Positions 7,992 through 17,124 of a stretch of DNA of 45,124 nucleotides are shown in pieces. The notes beneath the pieces are model-generated. The model was not told the origin of the DNA. It saw only the letters and a list, made by a program, of their open reading frames with translations, and made no database searches. Every line of letters starts with the position of its first letter. Positions within the stretch are counted from its first letter, which is position 1. Source of the stretch: an uncultured Croceitalea sp. (lineage in GTDB: Bacteria; Bacteroidota; Bacteroidia; Flavobacteriales; Flavobacteriaceae); NCBI GenBank assembly GCA_937926215.1, contig CALEYA010000001.1, forward strand, positions 1 to 45,124, given 5' to 3'. A program made the translations under genes and the position numbers.

Positions 7992-9185
7992 TTAGTTAAC
8001 ATCTGTTTTTGGATAATCCTCCAAAATAGCTAAAATGAGTTGACAACCCTTGCTGATTTCTTCCTTGGAAATCGTTAAAGGCGGCGAAATCCGAACCGCT
8101 TTTGGCTCAAATAACAACCAAAACAAAATAAGCTTTCTTTTTGCCGCTTCGAGCACCAAATAATTGGCAATATCGCCATTTCTAAAGAGCAAAGCTAGCA
8201 TTAACCCCTTACCTCTTACTTCTTTAATCAAAGGATGTACCAAAAGCTTTCTGAACAGGCTTTCTTTTGTCAACGTGTCCGTAACCAGTTGACTTTGAAT
8301 CAGTTCTGTAAGGGTCGCCAAACATGCGGCCGCTATGACAGGATTTCCGCCAAATGTGGTTATATGTCCTAGTTTGGGTTGTTCTTGCAAGGTTTTCATA
8401 AGCGCTTTAGAGGCTACAAAAGCCCCCACAGGTAAACCCGATGCCATGCCTTTGCCAATGACCAAGATATCGGGGATGCAGTTAAAGTGTTCAAAAGCGA
8501 ACAATTTTCCCGTACGGCCAAAACCCGGTTGAATTTCATCCAAGATCAGCAATGCGCCGACTTGATCACAACGTTTTCTAACTTGGGCCAGATATCCTTC
8601 GTTCGGCATAATGAACCCGGCACCACCTTGTATGGTCTCCAAGACTACCGCGGCTGTTTTTTCGGTAATCTGTGCTAAGTCCGGTTGGTGATTGAAGTTA
8701 ACAAACGAAACTTCCGGTAGTAAGGGACGAAAGGCACTTTTGCGCTCTTCAAGCCCCATAAGACTTAAACTTCCCATGGTATTGCCATGGTAGGCTTTAT
8801 TGGCGGCAATCAATTGGGACCGTCCCGTAGCCCTTCTTGCAAGTTTTATGGCCCCTTCCATGGCTTCCGTACCCGAGTTCACCAAATAGGTGGTCTGCAG
8901 GTTTGCTGGGAGGTGGTTAGCGAGCATTTTGGTATACGCGACCGCTGGTTGTTGCACGTATTCCCCGTAGACCATCACATGCATGTATTTTTTGAGTTGT
9001 GCCTCAATGGCGGATACCACTTTTGGATGGCAATGTCCTAAACTGCATGCGGAAACGCCGGCAACAAAATCCAAATGCGCATGACCGTCCGTATCATAAA
9101 TATAACTGCCGTTGGCATGGGAAATTTCCAACCCCAAAGGATGCGGGGTGGTCTGCGCCTGATATGTAAAAAAATCGTTTTTCAC
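7992..9185 (-). CDS. Class III PLP-dependent aminotransferase
   Basis: This is a 397-residue fold-type I aminotransferase of the acetylornithine/ornithine/4-aminobutyrate group. Evidence includes NSGTEAMEGAIKLAR (103-117, phosphate-binding loop), YHGNTMGSLS (132-141), LILDEIQPGFGRTG (213-226, with Asp216 contacting the PLP pyridine nitrogen) and the Schiff-base Lys245 in LVIGKGMASGLPVGAF. The length is normal. The only plausible start is GTG at 9183-9185 (MKNDFFTYQAQTTPHPLG), which agrees with how I remember flavobacterial homologues beginning. No arginine-pathway genes lie nearby, so naming it argD would be unsafe; substrate is unknown. It follows the OstA-like gene by 47 bp. Confidence 0.92.
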   Translation of the reverse strand: MKNDFFTYQAQTTPHPLGLEISHANGSYIYDTDGHAHLDFVAGVSACSLGHCHPKVVSAIEAQLKKYMHVMVYGEYVQQPAVAYTKMLANHLPANLQTTYLVNSGTEAMEGAIKLARRATGRSQLIAANKAYHGNTMGSLSLMGLEERKSAFRPLLPEVSFVNFNHQPDLAQITEKTAAVVLETIQGGAGFIMPNEGYLAQVRKRCDQVGALLILDEIQPGFGRTGKLFAFEHFNCIPDILVIGKGMASGLPVGAFVASKALMKTLQEQPKLGHITTFGGNPVIAAACLATLTELIQSQLVTDTLTKESLFRKLLVHPLIKEVRGKGLMLALLFRNGDIANYLVLEAAKRKLILFWLLFEPKAVRISPPLTISKEEISKGCQLILAILEDYPKTDVN

Positions 9186-9232
9186 GGGATTCTATAAGCG
9201 TTTGCTATATGCTGGGTACAACCTAACCCAAA

Positions 9233-10951
9233 TTATTGGGTATTTCCAACTTTTTTAAGTTTTGGTCGGGTAGGCTTCACCGCTTTGGCGTTGGGATTGG
9301 TGCCCTCCTTGTTCTCAAGAGGGGGAAGGCCACTGCGTTCCCGTTCCTCCGTATCGATATCCACGGGTTGGTCAATACCCCTTATTTTTACCAATTGGAT
9401 GTTGTTGTCGTCCTCATCAAAAATCTCGTCCTTGGAATAAATGCGTTCCTCCCCACGCCAAATAAACCCTTTTAACTTCCTGCTATCCTCCGGTAAATCC
9501 TCTTCCGGAAAAATATCCCCATCCGGATTCACAAAAAAGGTGATGTCCTCAATATCACTATTTTCCATAAGCAATCGTATTTTACTGCAAATGGTTTTAT
9601 CAATGCCAATGAGCTCATCGTCATCATTATAGAGGTAATAAATGACTTCGGTATTTTTGACTAGATCTATTATTTTAAGCTCGTTTTCTATAAACTTTCC
9701 ATAAAGATTGACACCTTTCGCTTGGTTATACCCGGTTTTGCCAATAGTATCCAAAGCAATGATGAAGGCATTTTCAATCACCTTTAGGGAATCTAGTTTT
9801 TCGGTCTCCAGATCAGATATCAGGTGGATGCTATCGCCCGTCATTTGATTGTCCACGTTCCATAAAATAGGATTGGTAATTAGTTTGGTGATGCCTGTTT
9901 TTTCTTCGGAATGAATGGAATCGCATTTACCGCTCATATCCGTCTTATAAAATTTGGCATTTCTGTAGGCCCGAAGCCTGCGATCTTCCGGGGGCCCTGT
10001 GACCAATAGGGTATCTCCGTGAATAAAAAGGGAATCTTGTTGCACCAAACTTATGGCGACCGCTCTTTTGGTGGCAAACACGGAATCTTTTTCTTTAAAA
10101 ATCTCGGCATAATGGGCACGTATGACCCCATTATTGATGGTATCCGTAACGGTAATGTTATTGGTGGCCGATGCAAAGGATGTTGCCTTATCAAAATACA
10201 CACTATCCCCTTCTATGATACGGTTGTTATAGTTGATGGTCGTATTCTTGACCCCGTAGCCTTGTTCAATTTTGGTATCGTAAAAACCACGCTCACAGTA
10301 AATGGTGTATTCCTCCCCAATAATGGTGGAAGGTCCATACATATAAGCGTTTTTGGAACGCCTGTAATAATCCAATTGCTCAGAATCTATGGTATATTCC
10401 GGGTTATCGATATGGACGTTTTTTTGAAACTGGACCTTTTTCAGTTCCATAAAATAAGTCCCTATGATGCTGGTCAAAGTATTTGCGGAATCCACTACTT
10501 TACCCCCAGTTTTATAAAAAGATTCCTGTTTTTCCCTATTAAAGTAAAGCGTATCCGTGGTCAGTGTCATTTGCCCATCGGTGAGGTCCACGCTTTCCCA
10601 TGCCTTTGCTATTTTGGTATTCCCGTCATAATTGATCTTGCCGCTGTTCATCTCTATGGAATCCCCTTGTTGTAAGCGAACGTTGCCAATCGCTTTTAAC
10701 CTGTTTTCTTCGGAATAAAAGATAGCAACATCGCACCATAGGTCCGCACCTTGGTGCTCAAACTGCACTTGGCGTTCATCGTCTTTGCTAAAAATGGAAG
10801 CTCCGGGAAATTGGGCCTCGTCCTTGGTGAAGTTTGCCCCGTAAACAATATTGATCTGTCTTTTTTGACCTTCATCTTCGGGCTTATCCTGGCCTAGTAC
10901 CATATATGGCAAACTAACTAAAAGAAGAAGTACTATCCAGATTTTTTTCAA
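9233..10951 (-). CDS. OstA-like (LptA-domain) secreted protein
   Basis: This protein of about 572 residues has an N-terminal signal peptide (hydrophobic core IVLLLLVSLPYMVLG, cleavage near GQ-DK) and a long run of short beta-strand repeats of the OstA/LptA fold, e.g. GDSIEMNSGKINYDGNTK and TLYFNREKQESFYKTG. OstA/LptA proteins form the beta-jellyroll bridge that carries LPS across the periplasm. It is much longer than E. coli LptA (about 185 residues), as is usual for Bacteroidota OstA-like proteins. The C-terminus is Pro/Lys-rich and probably disordered. No ATG is available: TTG codons occur at 10969 and 10951. I prefer 10951 (MKKIWIV...) because the 10969 TTG lies inside a perfect -7 element. 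An LPS-transport role is inferred from the fold. Confidence 0.87.
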   Translation of the reverse strand: MKKIWIVLLLLVSLPYMVLGQDKPEDEGQKRQINIVYGANFTKDEAQFPGASIFSKDDERQVQFEHQGADLWCDVAIFYSEENRLKAIGNVRLQQGDSIEMNSGKINYDGNTKIAKAWESVDLTDGQMTLTTDTLYFNREKQESFYKTGGKVVDSANTLTSIIGTYFMELKKVQFQKNVHIDNPEYTIDSEQLDYYRRSKNAYMYGPSTIIGEEYTIYCERGFYDTKIEQGYGVKNTTINYNNRIIEGDSVYFDKATSFASATNNITVTDTINNGVIRAHYAEIFKEKDSVFATKRAVAISLVQQDSLFIHGDTLLVTGPPEDRRLRAYRNAKFYKTDMSGKCDSIHSEEKTGITKLITNPILWNVDNQMTGDSIHLISDLETEKLDSLKVIENAFIIALDTIGKTGYNQAKGVNLYGKFIENELKIIDLVKNTEVIYYLYNDDDELIGIDKTICSKIRLLMENSDIEDITFFVNPDGDIFPEEDLPEDSRKLKGFIWRGEERIYSKDEIFDEDDNNIQLVKIRGIDQPVDIDTEERERSGLPPLENKEGTNPNAKAVKPTRPKLKKVGNTQ

Positions 10952-10966
10952 ACCGTAAAATTTAAC

Positions 10967-10974
10967 CAAAAATA
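10967..10974 (-). promoter_or_regulatory. Candidate -7 element for the OstA-like gene
   Basis: The minus strand reads TATTTTTG, a perfect TAnnTTTG. Its final TTG is the same triplet that would be the upstream start codon at 10969. With a transcription start about 5 nt downstream, the leader to the TTG at 10951 would be about 11 nt, similar to the short leaders inferred for ndk and other genes here. No clear -33 element was seen. Confidence 0.5.
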
Positions 10975-11026
10975 TACTTTTTAGCGGTAGGCCGTAAACC
11001 GATTAATACCGATTTATGATTCTAGC

Positions 11027-12295
11027 TTAGCGATGAATGGTCTGTGTACGATCTGGCCCTACGGAAACTATCTTGATAGGTACGTTCAATTCTTTCTCCA
11101 GAAAAGCGATATAGCCGTTCAGGGCATCCGGAAATTCGGACTCCGCGGACATTTTGGTCAAATCTTTGTCCCAACCGTCCATTTCTTTATAAACGGGCGT
11201 TACATTTTCCGGTTCAATATTATAGGGTAAATGGGTGATTTCTTCTCCTTTATAGTGATACGCCGTACATACTTTTAGGGTCTTAAATCCACTAAGGACA
11301 TCGCCCTTCATCATCATCAATTCCGTTACGCCATTGATTTGGACTGCATATTTTAAAGCCACTAAATCCAACCAACCGCAACGTCTTGGTCTTCCTGTGG
11401 TGGCACCAAACTCGTTACCTACACGTCCCATGGTTTCCCCATCCTCGTCAAAGAGTTCCGTTGGGAACGGACCACTACCCACGCGGGTAGTATATGCTTT
11501 AAAAATGCCCAACACACGACCTATTTTATTGGGGGATACGCCAAGTCCGGTGCATGCACCTGCAGCCGTAGTGTTTGAAGAGGTAACATAGGGATAGGTC
11601 CCAAAATCGATATCCAAAAGGGAACCTTGGGCACCTTCCGCCAAAATCTTCTTGCCAGAAGCCATGGCATCAAAAATATATTGTTCAGAATCTATGAACT
11701 TAAGTTCTTTGAGTTTGGCAATACCTTCCAAAAATTCCGATTCCAGTTCGTTTAGGTCATACTGTATGTCCACGTTATAATAGTCAATCATGGACTCGTG
11801 CTTGTTGGCAAGCTCTCGGTATTTTTCTTTCCAGTTGTCAAACTCCAAATCCCCAACACGCATGCCGTTTCTTCCGGTCTTGTCCATATAGGTTGGGCCT
11901 ATTCCTTTTAAAGTAGAACCAATTTTAGCCTTGCCTTTTGATGCTTCGGATGCGGCATCCAACAAACGATGCGTAGGTAAGATCAAATGCGCCTTTCTGG
12001 AAATCAACAGTTTTTTTACAAAGTCGATATTGAACTTTCCTAGGTTATCCAACTCTTTCTTAAATATCACGGGATCGATCACTACCCCGTTACCCACTAC
12101 GTTTATGGCATTCTCATGAAAAATTCCCGAGGGTATGGTATGTAAAACGTGTTTTATGCCATCGAACTCCAGGGTATGCCCTGCATTTGGACCTCCTTGA
12201 AATCTAGCGATTACATCATAATCCTTGGTAAGGACATCAACAATCTTACCTTTTCCTTCGTCCCCCCATTGGAGTCCAAGCAATAAATCTACCAT
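11027..12295 (-). CDS. purA: Adenylosuccinate synthetase
   Basis: PurA condenses IMP and aspartate using GTP, the first committed step to AMP. The 422-residue length matches the family. Diagnostic motifs are QWGDEGKGK (9-17, GTP-binding loop with catalytic Asp), FQGGPNAGHT, HTIPSGIF, GIGPTYMDK, the IMP-binding region ILAEGAQGSLLDIDFGTYP, the substrate-site TTGRPRRCGWLD, and the C-terminal SVGPDRTQTI. The ATG at 12293-12295 is preceded by only 12 bp after the stop of the Fur-like gene, so the two are probably co-transcribed. The gene looks intact. Confidence 0.98.
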   Translation of the reverse strand: MVDLLLGLQWGDEGKGKIVDVLTKDYDVIARFQGGPNAGHTLEFDGIKHVLHTIPSGIFHENAINVVGNGVVIDPVIFKKELDNLGKFNIDFVKKLLISRKAHLILPTHRLLDAASEASKGKAKIGSTLKGIGPTYMDKTGRNGMRVGDLEFDNWKEKYRELANKHESMIDYYNVDIQYDLNELESEFLEGIAKLKELKFIDSEQYIFDAMASGKKILAEGAQGSLLDIDFGTYPYVTSSNTTAAGACTGLGVSPNKIGRVLGIFKAYTTRVGSGPFPTELFDEDGETMGRVGNEFGATTGRPRRCGWLDLVALKYAVQINGVTELMMMKGDVLSGFKTLKVCTAYHYKGEEITHLPYNIEPENVTPVYKEMDGWDKDLTKMSAESEFPDALNGYIAFLEKELNVPIKIVSVGPDRTQTIHR

Positions 12296-12307
12296 GAAAA
12301 TTTTTGG

Positions 12308-12763
12308 TTAGTCGGTTACGTTTTCTTCTTTGTTCCTTGTTCCGTAGAAGTAAAGGGAGTGGTTACTGATTTTAATGTCAAAAACCTCTTCAATGGTCTT
12401 TTTTATGGATTGTATCCTAGGGTCGCAAAACTCTACCACTTCTCCGGTATCCGTTAGGATAACATGATCGTGCTGGCGGTCAAAATAAGATTTTTCGTAC
12501 TGCGCCTGATTTTTACCAAATTGGTGTTTGCGCACCAATTTACAGTCCAATAAAAGCTCAATGGTGTTGTACAATGTGGCGCGACTTACCCTATAGTTTT
12601 TGGTCTTCATTTTAATGTAAAGTGATTCTACATCAAAATGATCGTCCGACTCATAGATTTCCTGTAAGATTGCGTAACGTTCAGGTGTTTTGCGGTGTCC
12701 GTTTTCCTCTAAAAAAGTAGTGAATACGTTTTTGACAATTTCCTGATTTTTAACGTTTCCCAT
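12308..12763 (-). CDS. Fur-family transcriptional regulator lacking CxxC zinc site
   Basis: This 151-residue Fur/PerR-superfamily protein has a winged-helix DNA-binding domain ([16 protein letters not shown], 24-39; [15 protein letters not shown], 58-72) and a metal-sensing domain with HDH (98-100). The structural-zinc cysteines that follow HDH in E. coli Fur (HDHLICLDCG) are replaced by Leu103 and Thr106 ([10 protein letters not shown]), and no CxxC occurs near the C-terminus. The start is taken at ATG 12761-12763; an in-frame TTG at 12790 would add nine residues. It lies between rel and purA with gaps of 42 and 12 bp. The metal and the regulon cannot be told from sequence; Fur, PerR and Zur roles are all possible. 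Confidence 0.9.
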   Translation of the reverse strand: MGNVKNQEIVKNVFTTFLEENGHRKTPERYAILQEIYESDDHFDVESLYIKMKTKNYRVSRATLYNTIELLLDCKLVRKHQFGKNQAQYEKSYFDRQHDHVILTDTGEVVEFCDPRIQSIKKTIEEVFDIKISNHSLYFYGTRNKEENVTD

Positions 12764-12805
12764 AGTGTTTTTCCCAATACTATCTTGCAAAGGTACATCT
12801 AAAAA

Positions 12806-15010
12806 TTAAATTCTGGACACTTTATCAATACCCCCAATTTGCTTTAAATTGGTAATCAATTTTTTGAGGATGACATTGTTTTTTACAACCAAGGTTATCT
12901 TGCCTTTAAAGGTGCCACCATCGGTACTAAAATTGAGGTTGCGCATGTTCACATGCATATTGTCCGAAATAATGTTGGTAATCTCATTGACCAGTCCTAG
13001 GTTATCGATTCCCGTAAGCTCAATATCCACGGTAAAATCTTCTTGAGTAGAATCTATCCACTTGGAAGAGATGATGCGGTAGGCATAATTGGATTGCAGG
13101 GAAATGGCATTGGGGCAGTTTTTGGTATGCACCTTAATACCATCATTTACGCTAATGAACCCAAACACCTCGTCCCCGGGTATGGGATTACAGCATTGCG
13201 ATAATTTATAGTTCAGTTTTTCTTCTTCACTACCAAAGACGAGCATGTCATAATTGGTGGTAATCTCGTCTTTTTGAACGTCCTCCGGATTGGGACTACG
13301 CCGCATTTTATTTTTGAAGAAGTTAAGGAAGGCATTGTTGTAGTTGGAGGCAAAATCCTTGATCTTCTGGTTGTCTATAACGCCGTTGCCCACCCTAAAG
13401 AAGAGGTCCAAACTGGTTTTCAGCTTAAAGAACAGTACCATTTTATTGACCACATCCTCATTTAAGGTAATTTTCTGCGATTTTAACTTTCTGCGCAAAA
13501 TCTCCTTGCCCTCGTCGGCTACCTCTTTCTTTTCTTCCCTTAGGGACGATTTTATTTTTGCCCTTGCTCTTGCCGTATGGGCATAATCCAACCAGTTTTG
13601 GTTGGGTTTGGCACTCTCCGATGTAATGATTTCTACCTGGTCCCCGCTATGGAGCATGGAATTGAGCGGTACCAATTTGCCATTTACCTTGGCACCACGG
13701 GTTTTCATGCCTATTTCCGTATGGATATGGAAGGCAAAATCCAAAGGTGTGGCCCCTTTGGGAAGGGATTTTAATTCCCCTTGCGGGGTAAACACAAAAA
13801 TTTCTTTGGAATAGAGGTTGAGCTTAAACTCCTCTACAAAATCTACGGCGTTGCTATTGGCATTCTCCAAGGCTTCTTGCAAGCGGTTGAGCCAAACCTC
13901 GATTCCCTGTTCCTTTTGATCGCCATGCTTGTACTTAAAATGGGCGGCATAGCCTTTTTCTGCAATTTCATGCATACGCTCACTGCGTATCTGTACTTCT
14001 ACCCATTTGCCCTCAGGTCCCATTACGGTGATGTGCAGGGCTTCATACCCTGTGGATTTGGGCGAAGTAATCCAATCCCGCAATCGTACGGGATTTGGCG
14101 TAAAATGGTCCGTAACTATGGAATAGATTTTCCATGCCAGGAATTTCTCGTTCTTTCTATCGGATTTGTAAATGATCCGTATGGCAAACTTGTCATAGAT
14201 CTCATCAAAGGCCACGTTCTGGGCTACCATTTTTCTTCGGATAGAAAAGATGGATTTCATTCGGCCTTTAATGTCATAGTTCAAGCCTTCGGTATCCAAA
14301 GAATCCCTAATGACTTTGGTAAAGGCATTGATGTAAGCCTTTTGCTCATCCTCGGTATCTTCAATTTTATTAAAAATATCCTCGTAAACCTGCGGTTCCG
14401 TGTATTTAAGACTCAGGTCTTCCAATTGGGTCTTTATATTGTACAACCCAATTCTGTGCGCCATGGGCGCATAAATATATAAGGTTTCCGATGCTATTTT
14501 TACCTGCTTATGCTCTGGCATGGCATCCATGGTGAGCATGTTGTGGTACCGATCTGCAATTTTTATAATGATGACCCTAACATCATCATTAAGGGTCAGC
14601 AACATTTTACGGAAGTTTTCCGCTTGCTGACTGATGTTCTTATCTTTTTTTAGGTGGGCAATTTTGGTAAGGCCGTCCACAATACGGGCAACGGTCTCCC
14701 CAAACATCCGCTCAATATCGTCAAGGGTATATGGGGTGTCCTCCACAACATCATGCAATAGTGCCGATGCAATGGAAACGGCATCCAAACCAATTTCCGA
14801 AGCCACGATTTTGGCCACTGCAATAGGGTGGAAGATATAGGCTTCGCCGGATTTTCTTCGCTGGTCCTTATGGGCATCTACTGCAATATCAAAGGCAGAG
14901 CGTATCAATTTTTTATCTTCTTTAGATAAAGTTTGATAGCTTATACGAAGCAATTCCTTGTACTGCTTGGCAATCTCTTTATTTTCCTTTTCTATGGCAG
15001 CCTGCGTCAT
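12806..15010 (-). CDS. rel: Bifunctional (p)ppGpp synthetase/hydrolase (RelA/SpoT)
   Basis: This 734-residue Rel-type enzyme makes and degrades (p)ppGpp in the stringent response. Domains in order: the HD hydrolase, with HDVVED at 86-91 and an FHP motif at about 60-62, intact and therefore presumably active; the synthetase, with SPKSTGYEALHITV and EVQIRSERMHEIAEKG; the TGS domain from IFVFTPQGELKSLPKGATP (about 410-470); a helical region with the conserved CCNPIPGDEV; and a C-terminal ACT domain (about 655-734). The length is typical for Bacteroidota. The ATG at 15008-15010 is the start. It is followed 42 bp later by the Fur-like gene. Confidence 0.97.
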   Translation of the reverse strand: MTQAAIEKENKEIAKQYKELLRISYQTLSKEDKKLIRSAFDIAVDAHKDQRRKSGEAYIFHPIAVAKIVASEIGLDAVSIASALLHDVVEDTPYTLDDIERMFGETVARIVDGLTKIAHLKKDKNISQQAENFRKMLLTLNDDVRVIIIKIADRYHNMLTMDAMPEHKQVKIASETLYIYAPMAHRIGLYNIKTQLEDLSLKYTEPQVYEDIFNKIEDTEDEQKAYINAFTKVIRDSLDTEGLNYDIKGRMKSIFSIRRKMVAQNVAFDEIYDKFAIRIIYKSDRKNEKFLAWKIYSIVTDHFTPNPVRLRDWITSPKSTGYEALHITVMGPEGKWVEVQIRSERMHEIAEKGYAAHFKYKHGDQKEQGIEVWLNRLQEALENANSNAVDFVEEFKLNLYSKEIFVFTPQGELKSLPKGATPLDFAFHIHTEIGMKTRGAKVNGKLVPLNSMLHSGDQVEIITSESAKPNQNWLDYAHTARARAKIKSSLREEKKEVADEGKEILRRKLKSQKITLNEDVVNKMVLFFKLKTSLDLFFRVGNGVIDNQKIKDFASNYNNAFLNFFKNKMRRSPNPEDVQKDEITTNYDMLVFGSEEEKLNYKLSQCCNPIPGDEVFGFISVNDGIKVHTKNCPNAISLQSNYAYRIISSKWIDSTQEDFTVDIELTGIDNLGLVNEITNIISDNMHVNMRNLNFSTDGGTFKGKITLVVKNNVILKKLITNLKQIGGIDKVSRI

Positions 15011-15054
15011 TGTAATTTAAAATTACATTAAACTTTATAGGCAACCAACAAAAA

Positions 15055-16287
15055 TTATGCCTTTAAGTTTCGTATGCGTTCTACCAATGGTGGATGGGAA
15101 TAGTGCATAAAAACATATGCAGGATGTGGCGTTAGATTGCTTAAATTGTTTTTGGACAACTTTTTTAAAGAGCTGATGAGAGGACTTGCGGCAAAGGTTT
15201 CCTTGGCATAATCGTCTGCTTGGAACTCAAACTTGCGGGAAAGATAGTTCATGGCCAGACCCGTAAGAACCGATATGGGACTGTACAACAAAACAAACCC
15301 AATCAAGGCGGCATGAAAACTTGGTCGGCTCACCCCTATGGCTAAGGATAATTGCGGATTGTTGACAAAAAGGGACAGGACAAAAAGGGTAACCCCTGTT
15401 AAGATTAGTGAGGTGATTAAATTAAAAACAATGTGCCTGCGTTTGTAATGCCCCACTTCATGGGCCAATACCGCCACGATTTCTTCCTCCTCCAAATCAT
15501 TGATCAGCGTGTCAAAAAGTGTAATGCGCTTTTGCTTGCCAAAACCTGAAAAATAGGCATTTGCTTTTGTAGACCGTTTTGAGCCATCTATGACAAAGAC
15601 ATTTTGAAGTTCAAAACCCACCTTTAGGGCATAGTTTTCTATGGCCTGCTTTAGGCTTCCATCATCCAAAGCGGTCTGTTTGTTAAACAAAGGCACGATC
15701 AGCTTGCTGTAGAATAGGTTTACGAAAAGCATCAAAATCCCGAATACGGCCCAAGCGTACCACCAAAAATTAGGGCCCATAAACTGCAACAGCCAAATGA
15801 CCAAAGCCAAAAGGCCGCCCCCTAGAATGGCGGTCAATAACCAACCTTTGATCAAATCCGTCCAAAACGTAGCCTTTGAGGTTTTGTTGAAACCATAACG
15901 TTCTTCTATAACAAAGGTTTTGTAATAGGAAAAGGGAATGGAAAACAAACTACTGCCCAAAACCAAAAAGCCAAAGAACAGTAAGGCCATTGGTATGGGC
16001 GCATCGCTTATGGATCGCACTATGGAATCCAACCATTCGAATCCGCCCAGAAAAAGGAACCCCAGTGTGAGCAATAAGGAAAACCCATTATTGAGCTGTC
16101 CAAAACGATAGTTACTTTGCTTGTATGCCTGGGATTTTAAGTATTCTTCCTTTGCAAAAACATCTTCCAGTTCTTCTGGAACATGATGTTTGAAACGTTG
16201 CGCATTGAGGTTGTCAACAATGGTATCCACAAGGTATTGCACCACCAAGATGCCTATGATGAGGTAAAAGAGGGAATCTTTGTCCAT
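15055..16287 (-). CDS. M48 family (Ste24-like) membrane metalloprotease
   Basis: This 410-residue integral membrane zinc protease resembles the CAAX prenyl protease 1/Ste24 group. The metal motif HEVGH lies at 276-280 (AVLAHEVGHYKRRH), and the third-ligand helix is probably FEFQADDYAKE. There are about six to seven hydrophobic segments, including FYLIIGILVVQYLVD at the N-terminus, and an N-terminal M48_N-like region. In bacteria such proteases act in membrane-protein quality control; prenyl substrates are not expected. It sits 5 bp after the stop of the SpoU methyltransferase gene and 44 bp before rel, so it is probably in the same transcript. The ATG at 16285-16287 is the start. Confidence 0.94.
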   Translation of the reverse strand: MDKDSLFYLIIGILVVQYLVDTIVDNLNAQRFKHHVPEELEDVFAKEEYLKSQAYKQSNYRFGQLNNGFSLLLTLGFLFLGGFEWLDSIVRSISDAPIPMALLFFGFLVLGSSLFSIPFSYYKTFVIEERYGFNKTSKATFWTDLIKGWLLTAILGGGLLALVIWLLQFMGPNFWWYAWAVFGILMLFVNLFYSKLIVPLFNKQTALDDGSLKQAIENYALKVGFELQNVFVIDGSKRSTKANAYFSGFGKQKRITLFDTLINDLEEEEIVAVLAHEVGHYKRRHIVFNLITSLILTGVTLFVLSLFVNNPQLSLAIGVSRPSFHAALIGFVLLYSPISVLTGLAMNYLSRKFEFQADDYAKETFAASPLISSLKKLSKNNLSNLTPHPAYVFMHYSHPPLVERIRNLKA

Positions 16288-16292
16288 AAGAT

Positions 16293-17090
16293 TTAAAATC
16301 CGCGTTGGCGTTTGGCCTCAAATATAAGTATTGCAGCGGACACGGAAACATTCATGGAATCAATATGCCCTTGCATGGGAATAATGAGGTTCTCCTGCGA
16401 ATTGGACAACCATGCCGAACTTAGCCCCGTAGCCTCTGTACCTACAACTATGGCCGTTGGCCCGGTAAGCGTAGCCTCAACATAGTTTTTGGAAGCCGAT
16501 AGGGAGGCACAAAAAATACCGATTCCCTTATCGTTTAAAAAGGAAATTACCCCTTCTGTAGTACCTAGGGCAATGGTATTGGTAAATACGCAACCCACAC
16601 TTGAGCGAATAATATTCGGATTATAGAGGTCGCCTTTTGGATTGGCAATGATGACCGCATCAATATTGGCGGCATCCGCGGTACGGAGTAAGGCGCCTAT
16701 ATTTCCCGGTTTCTCTGGGGCTTCCGCAACCAAAATGAGTGGGTTTTCAGTAGTTAGCATTATATCTTCCAAAGCATGTGATTTGGCCTTAGCAAGGGCT
16801 AGGATACCTTCGGTACCGCCCCTATGCGCCAATTTTTCGTAAACCGATTTTGAAATTAGGATGGTTTCCGCAGCTACGGGCAAAGTTTGGGAAAACCCAT
16901 CCCCTATAATTCCCTCACAGATAAAAAGGGTTTCCAAAGCATATCCACCGGCCACGGCCAATTCCAATTCCCGCTTGCCCTCGATAACAAATTGTCCGGT
17001 CTTTTTTCGTAGCCTGGATTTTTCCTTAAGCTGTGCAACTTGTTTTACCAAGCTGTTTTGTGTACTTGTAATTATTTTCCGTTCCTCCAC
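16293..17090 (-). CDS. SpoU/TrmH-family RNA 2'-O-methyltransferase
   Basis: This 265-residue protein is a SPOUT-class AdoMet-dependent RNA ribose methyltransferase. An N-terminal substrate-binding domain (NSLVKQVAQLKEKSRLRK...) precedes the catalytic domain with its three motifs: motif 1 PEKPGNIGALLRTADAANID, motif 2 IVVGTEATGLS, and motif 3 IPMQGHIDSMNVSVSAAI near the C-terminus. Whether it modifies rRNA or tRNA cannot be told. The start is GTG at 17088-17090; no ATG is close. It is divergent from the lipoprotein gene at 17125 with just 34 bp between the starts. Confidence 0.93.
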   Translation of the reverse strand: MEERKIITSTQNSLVKQVAQLKEKSRLRKKTGQFVIEGKRELELAVAGGYALETLFICEGIIGDGFSQTLPVAAETILISKSVYEKLAHRGGTEGILALAKAKSHALEDIMLTTENPLILVAEAPEKPGNIGALLRTADAANIDAVIIANPKGDLYNPNIIRSSVGCVFTNTIALGTTEGVISFLNDKGIGIFCASLSASKNYVEATLTGPTAIVVGTEATGLSSAWLSNSQENLIIPMQGHIDSMNVSVSAAILIFEAKRQRGF

Positions 17091-17124
17091 GGTCTAAAAG
17101 TAGGTATTCTTGTAATTTTAAGAA

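Noticed and set aside
7992-9185. Naming the aminotransferase argD
   Set aside because: Class III motifs are clear, but no arginine genes are nearby and substrate residues cannot be read by eye.
10019-10675. 218-codon plus-strand open frame opposite the OstA-like gene
   Set aside because: It mirrors the OstA repeats, has no signal or family motif, and has an unlikely composition (Ile/Phe/Gly-rich).
13781-14482. 233-codon plus-strand open frame opposite rel
   Set aside because: It lies wholly within the synthetase/hydrolase region of rel, which is clearly the real gene.
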